A stretch of DNA of 64,000 nucleotides from Pseudomonas gregormendelii (GTDB lineage Bacteria; Pseudomonadota; Gammaproteobacteria; Pseudomonadales; Pseudomonadaceae): assembly GCF_017114825.1 (NCBI RefSeq), contig NZ_JADEVO010000021.1, positions 1 through 64,000 on the forward strand, in the 5' to 3' direction. The notes beneath the pieces are model-generated. The model had not been told where the DNA came from. It searched no databases and worked only from the letters and a program-made list of their open reading frames with translations. Position numbers and translations under genes: made by a program. Shown here one piece after another: positions 17,126-25,126 of this stretch. Every line of letters begins with the position of its first letter. Position 1 is the first letter of the stretch.

Positions 17126-18520
17126 TCAAACAGCAAAAATCTTGCCCGGGTTCATGATGCCGTTCGGGTCGAACACTGCCTTGACGGCTTTCATGTACTC
17201 GATCTCAACCTCTGAACGGCTATAGGTCAAGTAGTCACGCTTGGTCATGCCCACGCCGTGTTCGGCGGAAATCGAACCGTTGTACTTCTGGACGGTTTCG
17301 AACACCCACTTGTTGACCGTGGCGCACTTGGCGAAGAACTCGTCCTTGCTCAGGTTATCCGGCTTGAGGATGTTCAAGTGCAGGTTGCCGTCGCCGATGT
17401 GACCAAACCAGACGATTTCGAAATCCGGATAGTGTTGGCCGACGATCGCGTCGATTTCCTTGAGGAACGCCGGCACTTTCGACACGGTGACCGAAATGTC
17501 GTTCTTGTACGGAGTCCAGTGGGAGATGGTCTCGGAGATGTATTCGCGCAGCTTCCAGAGGTTCTGCAGCTGGGTTTCGCTCTGGCTCATCACACCGTCC
17601 AGCACCCAGCCCTGCTCGACGCAGTATTCGAAGGTTTCCAGGGCGTGGTTGGCCACTTCTTCAGTGGTCGCTTCAAATTCCAGCAGCGCGTAAAACGGGC
17701 AATCGGTTTCGAAAGGCGCCGGAACATCACCGCGCGCCATGACTTTGGCCAGGGCCTTGTCGGAGAAAAACTCAAAGGCCGTCAGGTCGAGTTTGCCCTG
17801 GAAAGCGTGCAGTACCGGCATGATCGAATCGAAATCGGCGGTACCGAGCACCATGGCAGTCAGGTTTTTCGGCGCGCGATCCAGGCGCATGGTCGCTTCG
17901 ACCACAAAACCCAGGGTCCCTTCGGCACCGATGAACAGCTGACGCATGTCGTAGCCCGTGGCGTTCTTGATCAGGTCGCGGTTCAACTCAAGCAGGTCAC
18001 CCTTGCCGGTGACGACCTTCATGCCGGCGACCCAATTGCGGGTCATCCCGTAGCGAATCACCTTGATTCCGCCGGCATTGGTACCGATATTACCGCCAAT
18101 CTGGCTGGAACCGGCCGAGGCGAAATCTACCGGGTAGTACAGGCCCTTTTCTTCGGCGACATTCTGCAGGTGCTCGGTGACCACCCCCGGCTGGCACACG
18201 GCGGTGCGATCGGTGAGGTTTACCTCAAGAATCTGGTTCATGTAGTCGAACGACACAACCACTTCGCCGTTGGCTGCCACGGCGGCGGCGGAAAGCCCGG
18301 TACGACCGCCGGATGGCACCAGTGCCACCTTGCGTTCGTTGGCCCAACGGACAATGGCCTGAACCTGCTCGGTGGTCTTGGGAAACACGATCGCGGTGGG
18401 CGCCGGGGCGAAATGCTTGGTCCAATCCTTGCCATAAGCATTGAGGGAGTCGGCATCGGTCAGCACCTTGCCAGGCTCAACCAGGGTCTTCAGCTCATCA
18501 ATCAGGGCAGGATTGGTCAT
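17126..18520 (-). CDS. FAD-binding oxidoreductase, D-2-hydroxyglutarate dehydrogenase type
   Basis: 464 residues from the ATG at 18520 (MTNPALIDEL), which is preferred to an extension to 18550. It has the PCMH-type FAD-binding domain with PSGGRTGLSAAAVAANGE and SSQIGGNIGTNAGG, and the C-terminal cap ends in ISAEHGVGMTKRDYL and NPGKIFAV. It is divergent from serA. In P. stutzeri and P. aeruginosa the enzyme encoded at this position oxidises the D-2-hydroxyglutarate made by SerA from 2-oxoglutarate, with electrons passed to an electron-transfer flavoprotein. That role is inferred here from family and context; other D-2-hydroxyacids are possible. Confidence 0.9.
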   Translation of the reverse strand: MTNPALIDELKTLVEPGKVLTDADSLNAYGKDWTKHFAPAPTAIVFPKTTEQVQAIVRWANERKVALVPSGGRTGLSAAAVAANGEVVVSFDYMNQILEVNLTDRTAVCQPGVVTEHLQNVAEEKGLYYPVDFASAGSSQIGGNIGTNAGGIKVIRYGMTRNWVAGMKVVTGKGDLLELNRDLIKNATGYDMRQLFIGAEGTLGFVVEATMRLDRAPKNLTAMVLGTADFDSIMPVLHAFQGKLDLTAFEFFSDKALAKVMARGDVPAPFETDCPFYALLEFEATTEEVANHALETFEYCVEQGWVLDGVMSQSETQLQNLWKLREYISETISHWTPYKNDISVTVSKVPAFLKEIDAIVGQHYPDFEIVWFGHIGDGNLHLNILKPDNLSKDEFFAKCATVNKWVFETVQKYNGSISAEHGVGMTKRDYLTYSRSEVEIEYMKAVKAVFDPNGIMNPGKIFAV

Positions 18521-18722
18521 CGACAGAACTCTCGAACAATTCATGGTCATCCTGAGAACGCTTCACGTCGCAGGAATGAGTGTTTAGCGGGGCGCCTATG
18601 CTAGCATACCGACCCCGCAGCATAGTGCCCAAAGGCGATTCTGCGGCGACGGCGTTCCTGCCGTCCGGGGTCAGCGTCTGCTGACTTCCTGCCATTTTTC
18701 TCCGGGATACAGGTTTACGCAG

Positions 18723-19952
18723 ATGAGCAAGACTTCTCTCGATAAGAGCAAGATCAAGTTCCTTCTTCTCGAAGGCGTCCACCAATCGGCTGTCGACGTC
18801 CTCAAGGCGGCGGGCTACACCAGCATCGAGTACCTCACTGGTTCTCTGCCGGAAGCCCAACTGAAGGAAAAGATCGCTGATGCGCACTTCATCGGCATCC
18901 GCTCCCGCACGCAACTGACCGAAGAGATCTTCGATCACGCGAAGAAGCTCGTCGCTGTCGGTTGCTTCTGCATCGGCACCAACCAGGTCGACCTGAACGC
19001 GGCTCGCGAACGCGGGATCGCAGTGTTCAACGCACCGTACTCCAACACTCGCTCCGTAGCCGAGCTGGTGCTGGCCGAAGCGATTCTGTTGTTGCGTGGC
19101 ATCCCCGAGAAGAACGCTTCCTGCCATCGTGGCGGCTGGATCAAGAGCGCGGCCAATTCCTTCGAAATCCGCGGTAAGAAGCTGGGCATCGTCGGTTACG
19201 GCTCGATCGGTACCCAACTGTCGGTACTGGCTGAAGGCCTGGGCATGCAAGTGTACTTCTATGACACCGTGACCAAGCTGCCACTGGGTAACGCGACCCA
19301 GGTCGGCAACCTGCACGACCTGCTGGGCATGTCCGACATCGTCACCCTGCACGTTCCGGAAACCGCTGCGACCCAGTGGATGATCGGCGAGAAGGAAATC
19401 CGCGCCATCAAGAAGGGCGGCATCCTGATCAACGCTGCGCGCGGCACCGTGGTCGAGCTGGACGCCCTGGCGGACGCGATCAAGGACAAACACCTGATCG
19501 GCGCAGCCATCGACGTGTTCCCGGTAGAACCCCGCTCCAACGACGAAGAGTTCGAAAGCCCGCTGCGTGGCCTGGACAACGTTATCCTGACCCCGCACAT
19601 CGGTGGTTCCACCGCCGAGGCGCAGGCCAACATCGGTCTGGAAGTGGCTGAGAAGCTGGTCAAGTACAGCGATAACGGTACCTCGGTATCGTCGGTGAAC
19701 TTCCCGGAAGTGGCCCTGCCGGCTCACCCTGGCAAGCATCGCCTGCTGCACATCCACGAGAACATTCCGGGCGTGATGAGCGAGATCAACAAGGTCTTCG
19801 CCGAAAACGGCATCAACATTTCCGGTCAGTTCCTGCAGACCAACGAGAAAGTCGGCTACGTAGTGATCGACGTCGACGCCGACTACTCGGAGATCGCCCA
19901 GGAGAAGCTGCAGCACATCAACGGCACCATTCGTTGCCGCGTATTGTTCTGA
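18723..19952 (+). CDS. serA: D-3-phosphoglycerate dehydrogenase
   Basis: 409 residues, matching the E. coli-type enzyme. The NAD-binding loop is GIVGYGSIG (155-163). The catalytic residues are R240 in INAARGTVVELDAL, E269 and H292 in LTPHIGGSTAEA. A C-terminal ACT domain (about 335-409) is the site of serine feedback in this type. It commits 3-phosphoglycerate to serine synthesis and can also reduce 2-oxoglutarate. A hairpin terminator follows directly. Confidence 0.97.
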   Translation: MSKTSLDKSKIKFLLLEGVHQSAVDVLKAAGYTSIEYLTGSLPEAQLKEKIADAHFIGIRSRTQLTEEIFDHAKKLVAVGCFCIGTNQVDLNAARERGIAVFNAPYSNTRSVAELVLAEAILLLRGIPEKNASCHRGGWIKSAANSFEIRGKKLGIVGYGSIGTQLSVLAEGLGMQVYFYDTVTKLPLGNATQVGNLHDLLGMSDIVTLHVPETAATQWMIGEKEIRAIKKGGILINAARGTVVELDALADAIKDKHLIGAAIDVFPVEPRSNDEEFESPLRGLDNVILTPHIGGSTAEAQANIGLEVAEKLVKYSDNGTSVSSVNFPEVALPAHPGKHRLLHIHENIPGVMSEINKVFAENGINISGQFLQTNEKVGYVVIDVDADYSEIAQEKLQHINGTIRCRVLF

Positions 19953-19970
19953 CAGCGATGTTGAGCGACA

Positions 19971-19998
19971 AAAAAGGGAGCCTTCGGGCTCCCTTTTT
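19971..19998. terminator. Rho-independent terminator after serA (bidirectional)
   Basis: A gggagcc/ggctccc stem with loop ttcg has aaaaa on its left and ttttt on its right. It can end both the serA transcript and that of the convergent DUF4399 gene. Confidence 0.9.
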
Positions 19999-20013
19999 CA
20001 TGCCTGCGAAAAA

Positions 20014-20439
20014 TTACTCTACAGTCACGGTGATCTTTTTCGACACGATCGGCGGATCGAACGGAATGTGGCCGCTGTCACCCAGCTCAAGCTGCAAGGT
20101 GTGCTTGCCTGGCGGCAGCTTGATGGTCGCTTCGGTCTGCGCCTTGCCGAAATGCATGTGGTTGGCGTCCGTCGGAATCGGCTGACCGGCGGCTGGGAGC
20201 TCTTTGACATCAATCAGCAGGTGGTGGTGACCGGTGTGTTTGGTCGTATCGCCAGCCGGGGCCAGGGAGATGTCCTTGACGCCAAACTTGACCTTGAATT
20301 CCTGTGGCACCTTGGCGCCGTCTTCGGGCGACACGATGAACGCTTCTGCTCCCTTGGGAGCCGGAGTGGCTGCCGTTGCCAGCATCGAAGCCCCCATCAA
20401 CAGGCCAGCCAATGCTGCTCGTGACATAAAGGTTTTCAT
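20014..20439 (-). CDS. DUF4399-type secreted protein
   Basis: 141 residues with a cleavable signal peptide (MKTFMSRAALAGLLMGASML followed by ATAA). The mature part carries TGHHHLLID and DANHMHFGKAQTE, histidine-rich blocks typical of DUF4399, and ends PFDPPIVSKKITVTVE. The histidines could bind metal, but no function is established. It is divergent from the small binding protein gene across a promoter region with two palindromes. Confidence 0.8.
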   Translation of the reverse strand: MKTFMSRAALAGLLMGASMLATAATPAPKGAEAFIVSPEDGAKVPQEFKVKFGVKDISLAPAGDTTKHTGHHHLLIDVKELPAAGQPIPTDANHMHFGKAQTEATIKLPPGKHTLQLELGDSGHIPFDPPIVSKKITVTVE

Positions 20440-20472
20440 TCTCTTCTCCAGTTTTTACGTAAAATCTGCGCA

Positions 20473-20518
20473 GTCATGACAACTTCATGACCATTTGTTG
20501 TCGAAGGCACTCGACAAC
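20473..20518. promoter_or_regulatory. Two adjacent palindromes in a divergent promoter region
   Basis: gtcatga-caact-tcatgac (20473-20491) and gttgtcga-aggcac-tcgacaac (20497-20518) are both perfect inverted repeats with 5-6 nt centres. They lie between the DUF4399 and binding-protein starts. Either could be an operator; the second could also form a leader hairpin. Confidence 0.5.
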
Positions 20519-20573
20519 CATAGCAAAGCGAGCCGATCCAGAGCCTCGCAATAATGAATTCAAAGGAGTGACC

Positions 20574-21161
20574 ATGCGTTTTTTGCCTGGCCTGATCTGC
20601 CTGCTACCCCTTTTGAGCCCACTGGCTCATGCCGAGTTGATTGACGACATCAACGACCGTGGCGAACTACGCATCGCTCTTGAGGCTAATACACCACCCT
20701 TCAATTTCAAGGACGACGGCAAGCTCGCCGGCTTTGAAGTCGAACTGGGCCAGCTGCTGGCCCAAGAGCTGGACGTGCGGGCCGACTTCGTCGTTGCCGA
20801 TGCCAGTGAGCTGTTGCCTGGGGTTGAAATCGGCAAATACGACGTCGCCATCAACCACATAGCACTGACCCCGGATCTGAAGGATCGTTTCGACTTCACC
20901 GAACCTTACAGCTATGCCAAGGCGGATCTGATCGCGCAGAAAGAAGCGGAGCCGCGCTCCATACTGCTGGTGCAGAGCCTGGCGCAGGACAAACCCAAGG
21001 CGGCTGTGCCGGTGAAACTGGCCATTCCGTTCCAGAAGGGCAACCCGGCGTTTCATGCCAGCCTGGAGAATGCGCTGGGGCGGATCAAGGCGGACGGACG
21101 CCTGCAGGCACTGTCGCAGAAGTGGTTTGGTGCGGATACGAGTGTGGCGCCGAAGCCCTGA
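20574..21161 (+). CDS. Short amino-acid-type periplasmic binding protein lacking most of lobe 2
   Basis: 195 residues from the ATG at 20574, which has an AAAGGAG ribosome site; the upstream extension is rejected. A signal peptide ends near LAHA. Lobe 1 is intact (ELRIALEANTPPFNF, GFEVELGQLLA, YDVAINHIALTPDLKDRFDF, TEPYSYA). The usual family-3 solute-binding protein is about 250 residues. Here the central part of lobe 2 is replaced by a short linker before the normal C-terminal pattern FQKGNPAFHASLENALGRIK and KWFGAD. No permease or ATPase gene is nearby. It may be a non-transport protein or a decayed transporter component. Confidence 0.75.
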   Translation: MRFLPGLICLLPLLSPLAHAELIDDINDRGELRIALEANTPPFNFKDDGKLAGFEVELGQLLAQELDVRADFVVADASELLPGVEIGKYDVAINHIALTPDLKDRFDFTEPYSYAKADLIAQKEAEPRSILLVQSLAQDKPKAAVPVKLAIPFQKGNPAFHASLENALGRIKADGRLQALSQKWFGADTSVAPKP

Positions 21162-21180
21162 GCCGAGGCAGATGGATAAC

Positions 21181-21269
21181 CCTGTGGGAGCGCGCTGCTC
21201 GCGATGAGGCCGGCATATCCAGCTAAAGTGTTGAGTGACAGGCCGCCAACGCGAGAAGGCTCGCTCCCA
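21181..21269. repeat. REP palindrome, family B (degenerate)
   Basis: The left arm reads cctgtgggagcgcgctgctc then gcgatgaggcc; the right arm is gccgccaacgcgagaaggctcg then ctccc. Several mismatches separate the arms. It lies between the binding-protein gene and the convergent DUF523 gene. Confidence 0.7.
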
Positions 21270-21289
21270 AAGGAAACGTGTTCGGGCGG

Positions 21290-21775
21290 TTAGTCTTGTG
21301 CGGTCAAAGCACGGGCCGCTTCCGGCAGTTGCAGCTCGCTGAAGACTTGCACCCCGTGGCGTCGCAGCAATGCCGCTGTGACGCCCTCACCGTTGACCTT
21401 CACACCGCTGAACGTCCCGTCATAAGTCAACAGATTCCCGCACGACGGGCTGTTGGCCTTCAGCACCGCAATCCGGATGCCGTGCTTTTGCACCAGTTCC
21501 AGGGCCTGACAAGCCCCCGACAGGAACTCGGCGCTGACATCCGCACCATCAGTGGTGATGACCGCCGCCCGCCCATCCAGCACTTCACCGCCCTGCCCGC
21601 CGGGGATTTCCGCAGCAGCCCGGGGAGTCGGCAAGCCGCCGGCCACCTCGGGGCACAAAGGCACGACCCGACCCTCACCGACCCATTGCTGCAACTGATC
21701 GAAAGGCCCACTGGCACCGCCGTCGTAGCGAACGCGGTGACCCAGCAGGCAGCGGCTTACCAGAATTTTCTGCAT
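21290..21775 (-). CDS. DUF523 family protein
   Basis: 161 residues. It opens MQKILVSRCLLGHRVRYDGG and has PLCPEVAGGLPTPRAAAEI and LKANSPSCG, the conserved cysteine-containing blocks of DUF523 (YbbK/YbgA-like). The cysteines in SRCLLG, LCPEV and SPSCG may be functional, but no activity is known to me. It starts 2 nt from the end of the dioxygenase gene on the same strand, so the two are probably co-transcribed. Confidence 0.85.
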   Translation of the reverse strand: MQKILVSRCLLGHRVRYDGGASGPFDQLQQWVGEGRVVPLCPEVAGGLPTPRAAAEIPGGQGGEVLDGRAAVITTDGADVSAEFLSGACQALELVQKHGIRIAVLKANSPSCGNLLTYDGTFSGVKVNGEGVTAALLRRHGVQVFSELQLPEAARALTAQD

Positions 21776-21777
21776 GG

Positions 21778-22410
21778 TCAGAAGGGCTCGTTGCCGCGAC
21801 GCCGGAACCAGCCGGTCAACGACAGGCGATTTCGGCTGGCGGGCAGGACTTCGTGGGGCACCTCGCCGGACAGGAAGACCACCAGGCAGCCGCCGGTTGG
21901 CACGACGTCATGCTGCACGCCTTCGTCCAGGTACATGCGCAACTGGCCACCGTGCTCGGGTAGCCAGGCATCATTCAGGTAGACCACCGCCGACACCATG
22001 CGCCGGTCGTCGTCGCGAAAGCGGTCGACGTGCTTGAGGTAAAAGGCGCCTGGCGGGTACAGCGCGAAATGGCTTTCGAAATCCTCCAGACCGAGGAACA
22101 GGCCCCGATTCATCGCCTCGCGCAGGCTGTCCATCAGCTGTAGATAACTGTCACACGCCAGCGCCTGGCCGGGTTCGATCCACTGAATGCGGTCACCACG
22201 AATGCCCTCGCGAATCTCCGAAGTGGGCCCGCGACCCACGGCGGCAGGCGCCAATTCACCTTCGGCTGAACGTTTATGGCACTCAGCAGCCAGTTCCCGG
22301 GTCAGACCCAGAGGCAGGAAAATATTCTGCTGCGACCAGCCATGTGTGGCCAGGTCGTCGACGATACGTAACAGCAGCGGATGATCAGAGGGTATTTGCA
22401 TGGCGCGCAT
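21778..22410 (-). CDS. 2-oxoglutarate/Fe(II) prolyl hydroxylase, EF-Tu hydroxylase (PPHD)-like
   Basis: 210 residues from the ATG at 22410, which has an AGGA site; the long extension to 22596 is rejected. The iron-binding triad is visible as H127 and D129 in YLKHVDRF and H186 in GEVPHEVLP, with R195 in SRNRLSLTGWF placed to bind 2-oxoglutarate. The overall pattern matches the HIF-prolyl-hydroxylase-like enzymes; in Pseudomonas the homologue PPHD hydroxylates a proline of elongation factor Tu. Whether this copy shares that substrate is inference from sequence similarity. Confidence 0.87.
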   Translation of the reverse strand: MRAMQIPSDHPLLLRIVDDLATHGWSQQNIFLPLGLTRELAAECHKRSAEGELAPAAVGRGPTSEIREGIRGDRIQWIEPGQALACDSYLQLMDSLREAMNRGLFLGLEDFESHFALYPPGAFYLKHVDRFRDDDRRMVSAVVYLNDAWLPEHGGQLRMYLDEGVQHDVVPTGGCLVVFLSGEVPHEVLPASRNRLSLTGWFRRRGNEPF

Positions 22411-22519
22411 AGTATTCCTGTGCCTGCAAATCCGACAGAGCCATGCAGCGGCTTGATACGAATTCTCGACAAGTCCGAATGCCACACGGAGAATAGTCGC
22501 CTGCTGACAGGAGTCCCTA

Positions 22520-23266
22520 ATGCGTCGTTTGCTTTTCTCACTGTTGATGTTCTGCGTTTTACCCGCCTGGGCAGACGACCACGACCAGTTGTACAAGGTC
22601 GCCGGTTGGCCGGAACAACGCGCGCATTTTAACGATGCCTTGTCGGCGGCACAGCAGCGTTACCAGAACAGCCTGCCACCGGCAGTGTTCCAGGCATTGG
22701 TGAACAACAGCAATCAGCGTTTTGCGCCTCAAGCGGTCGATCAGCGGGCCGAGGCGCAACTGCGCAAGACCCTGGCCGATCCCAAGCCGGCATTGGCCTT
22801 TTTCCAGTCACCGCTGGGCAAAAAAATCGTCGCGGCGGAGTTGCTGGCAACCCGCCGCGATCAGCTGGCGAAGAATGCCAAGGGCTTGCCGAAAATCGAG
22901 GCCAGTGACACGCGCCTGCTGATCATCGGACATCTGGCCCAGGCCCTGCCTGCGCGCGAAGCGGGCGCCGAAGTCAGCCTGGCGATTGCCGGCGTCGCGG
23001 CGGACAGTCTGAGCTCCATGATCCCCGGCCTGCTGGGTGGCGGCCAGGCTCAGGGCATGTTGAATGGTCAGCGCCAGCGCCTGATGGACCAGATCGGCAG
23101 CGACCTGAACAACACCTTGCTGTACGTCTATCGCGACCTGTCGGATACCGAGCTGGAAGAGTTCGCGACCTTTGCCGAATCGACCGAAGGCAAGGCTTAT
23201 TACCAGGCGGCTCTGGCGGCTATTCGGGCGGGGTTGGCGGTGGGGCAAACTAATCCTGGCGAATGA
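22520..23266 (+). CDS. DUF2059 secreted protein
   Basis: 248 residues with a signal peptide (MRRLLFSLLMFCVLPAWA). The C-terminal region LYVYRDLSDTELEEFATFAE followed by STEGKAYYQA is the DUF2059 signature. The rest is helical and lacks cysteine pairs or a catalytic motif. A CAGGAG ribosome site lies just upstream. It is divergent from the dioxygenase gene. Probably periplasmic; function unknown. Confidence 0.82.
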   Translation: MRRLLFSLLMFCVLPAWADDHDQLYKVAGWPEQRAHFNDALSAAQQRYQNSLPPAVFQALVNNSNQRFAPQAVDQRAEAQLRKTLADPKPALAFFQSPLGKKIVAAELLATRRDQLAKNAKGLPKIEASDTRLLIIGHLAQALPAREAGAEVSLAIAGVAADSLSSMIPGLLGGGQAQGMLNGQRQRLMDQIGSDLNNTLLYVYRDLSDTELEEFATFAESTEGKAYYQAALAAIRAGLAVGQTNPGE

Positions 23267-23279
23267 TGTTCAGCGCCCG

Positions 23280-23374
23280 AGAGGGCCTCTTCGCGGGCAA
23301 GCCCGCTCCAACATGGACCACATTCGGCTGGATAACTCGGTCAACTGTGGAAGCGGGCTTGCCCGCGATGGGGC
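23280..23374. repeat. REP palindrome, family B
   Basis: gcctcttcgcgggcaagccc then gctccaac on the left pairs with gtggaagcgggcttgcccgc then gatgggg on the right, about 45 nt apart. It lies between the convergent DUF2059 and alpha/beta hydrolase genes. Confidence 0.8.
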
Positions 23375-23385
23375 GATCACTGCCG

Positions 23386-24333
23386 CTACAAATTCCGCCC
23401 CTTGATCCGCTTGGTCAAGAACCCAAAATACTCCGCCCGCAAAGCCAGCGTCTCATTCGCCAGATGATGCCGCGCCTCAGGCAGCATCAATACCTGCGGC
23501 CGGTCGAATTTAGTCCGCAACACCCCAAGGTTATGCTGCCAGTCCACCGTCATGTCCGCCTGCCCTTGCACGATCAGCGGCCGACGCAAGCTGTGCGGCG
23601 CTGCCTCGATGCGCTTGACCCAACGGGCGAGCGCGCCTACCCAGGCGGTGGGCAGGCGCAGCGGTTGTAGCGGGTCGGCTTGCAGGAAGGGCAGGAAGTC
23701 CGGATCGTTGGAGTTTTCGCTGAAGCGCCGGGCGATACCTTTGACGAAGGGCCTGAGCAGGTGATAACTCAATTGTGACCAACCCCACGCCCGTGGTCGA
23801 ACCAGTGGCGACAGCAAAATCACCTGGCCCTGGGCTGGGCTTTGCGCGCCCGCGTTGAGCACATGATCAATCACAATTGCACCCCCGGTGCTTTGCCCGC
23901 ACAAGTGCCACGGCTGCGGCAGATCAATCGACTCCGCTTCGGCAAACAAGCCCTGCAGCGTGTCCTGGTACTCGCTGAAATCCCGAATGCTCGCCCGCTC
24001 GCCACTGGACAGGCCATGCCCCGGCAGGTCGCAGGCAATGACGGCGAAGCCCTGATCCAGCGCCCAGTCGATCACGTGCCGATACAACCCGGTGTGATCG
24101 TAGAAACCGTGAAACAGGAACAACGTCGCTTTCGCCCGCGCCGGCCACCAGAACTGACTGACCAGCTGATAACCACCCGCCTCGAATCGGCCCAGACCAG
24201 TGCGCAGTTCGCGCCCGGGAAAATCCAGGCCATAAAAGTGCCGATACGCCCGCGCTTGCTCCGACAACGGCTGGGCATCGGCCAATGGCCGCAGGCTGGC
24301 GCGCAAGTGATCGGGGGCGAAAGTGGCAGACAT
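23386..24333 (-). CDS. Alpha/beta hydrolase (serine aminopeptidase S33 / lysophospholipase-like)
   Basis: 315 residues from the ATG at 24333. The nucleophile elbow is LCGQSTGG with Ser148, and an oxyanion-type HGFYDHTGLY and the strand motif ACDLPGHGLSSGER are typical of monoglyceride-lipase/lysophospholipase-like hydrolases. The acid and histidine would be near GQADMTVDW and EARHHLANE at the C-terminus. No signal peptide is evident. The substrate is unknown. It is divergent from the DUF6436 gene. Confidence 0.85.
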   Translation of the reverse strand: MSATFAPDHLRASLRPLADAQPLSEQARAYRHFYGLDFPGRELRTGLGRFEAGGYQLVSQFWWPARAKATLFLFHGFYDHTGLYRHVIDWALDQGFAVIACDLPGHGLSSGERASIRDFSEYQDTLQGLFAEAESIDLPQPWHLCGQSTGGAIVIDHVLNAGAQSPAQGQVILLSPLVRPRAWGWSQLSYHLLRPFVKGIARRFSENSNDPDFLPFLQADPLQPLRLPTAWVGALARWVKRIEAAPHSLRRPLIVQGQADMTVDWQHNLGVLRTKFDRPQVLMLPEARHHLANETLALRAEYFGFLTKRIKGRNL

Positions 24334-24431
24334 GAGCAATTTCCAGCAAGTGAAACGGACTTTATCGGCCTGCGATATTCATCTGTCCCGGCAAGCATGG
24401 CAAGCTAACCGACCTCCAAGGAAAGCATTCC

Positions 24432-25013
24432 ATGCGCCCGGCCTACCGCACCACACTGCTCGCCAGCCTGCTCACCCTCGTGTGCGCCGTCGTACTGTGG
24501 GCGGCATACGACTGGTTTCAAGGTCGCTACCTGCGCGCATTCAGTGAACATACGGCAGTATTCTCCGGCGACCCCTTGCGTCTGCCGGACGACCTTGCAG
24601 GCCCCGGGGCCATTCGCCTGGTGCACTTCTGGGACCCTGCGTGCCCCTGCAATGTCGGCAACCAGCAGCATCTCAGTGAGCTGGTCGAGCGTTATGTTCC
24701 ACAGGGCATCGAGTTCTACTCGGTGCAAAAACCCGGTAGTCACGGGCAGTTACCGAGCACCCTCGGCGGGCTGAAAAACATCAACGTGTTGCCTGGCTCC
24801 GAGCAGATCCCCGCCAGCCCCGCCGTGGCGATATGGGATCGAACCGGCAAACTGGCCTATTTTGGCCCCTACAGCGAAGGCCTGACGTGCAATTCCAGTA
24901 ACAGCTTCATCGAACCGATCCTGCAGGCGCTGAACGAAGGCCGCGAGGTGAGCGCCACTCACACACTGGCGGTGGGGTGTTACTGCCCCTGGCCTGTCGC
25001 GGCAACGAAGTAG
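24432..25013 (+). CDS. Membrane-anchored thioredoxin-like protein (DUF6436)
   Basis: 193 residues with one N-terminal membrane segment (about 8-27). The soluble part resembles a thioredoxin fold: RLVHFWDPACPCNVGNQQHL carries a CPC motif at the place of the usual CxxC, and the cis-proline segment is QIPASPAVAIWD. A second cysteine cluster, VGCYCPWP, is at the C-terminus. I recognise it as DUF6436, whose role is not known; a periplasmic redox function is plausible. AAGGAA precedes the ATG. Confidence 0.75.
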   Translation: MRPAYRTTLLASLLTLVCAVVLWAAYDWFQGRYLRAFSEHTAVFSGDPLRLPDDLAGPGAIRLVHFWDPACPCNVGNQQHLSELVERYVPQGIEFYSVQKPGSHGQLPSTLGGLKNINVLPGSEQIPASPAVAIWDRTGKLAYFGPYSEGLTCNSSNSFIEPILQALNEGREVSATHTLAVGCYCPWPVAATK

Positions 25014-25126
25014 GGAAGATCCGGCAATACGAATCCCTCCTAAGGGCGATGGGCCGTCGCGGCAGGTCGTGTTAAACAGTGTCGCCAGGGAATTGCTGTC
25101 ACTCATAACAAGAACAAGGAATCACC

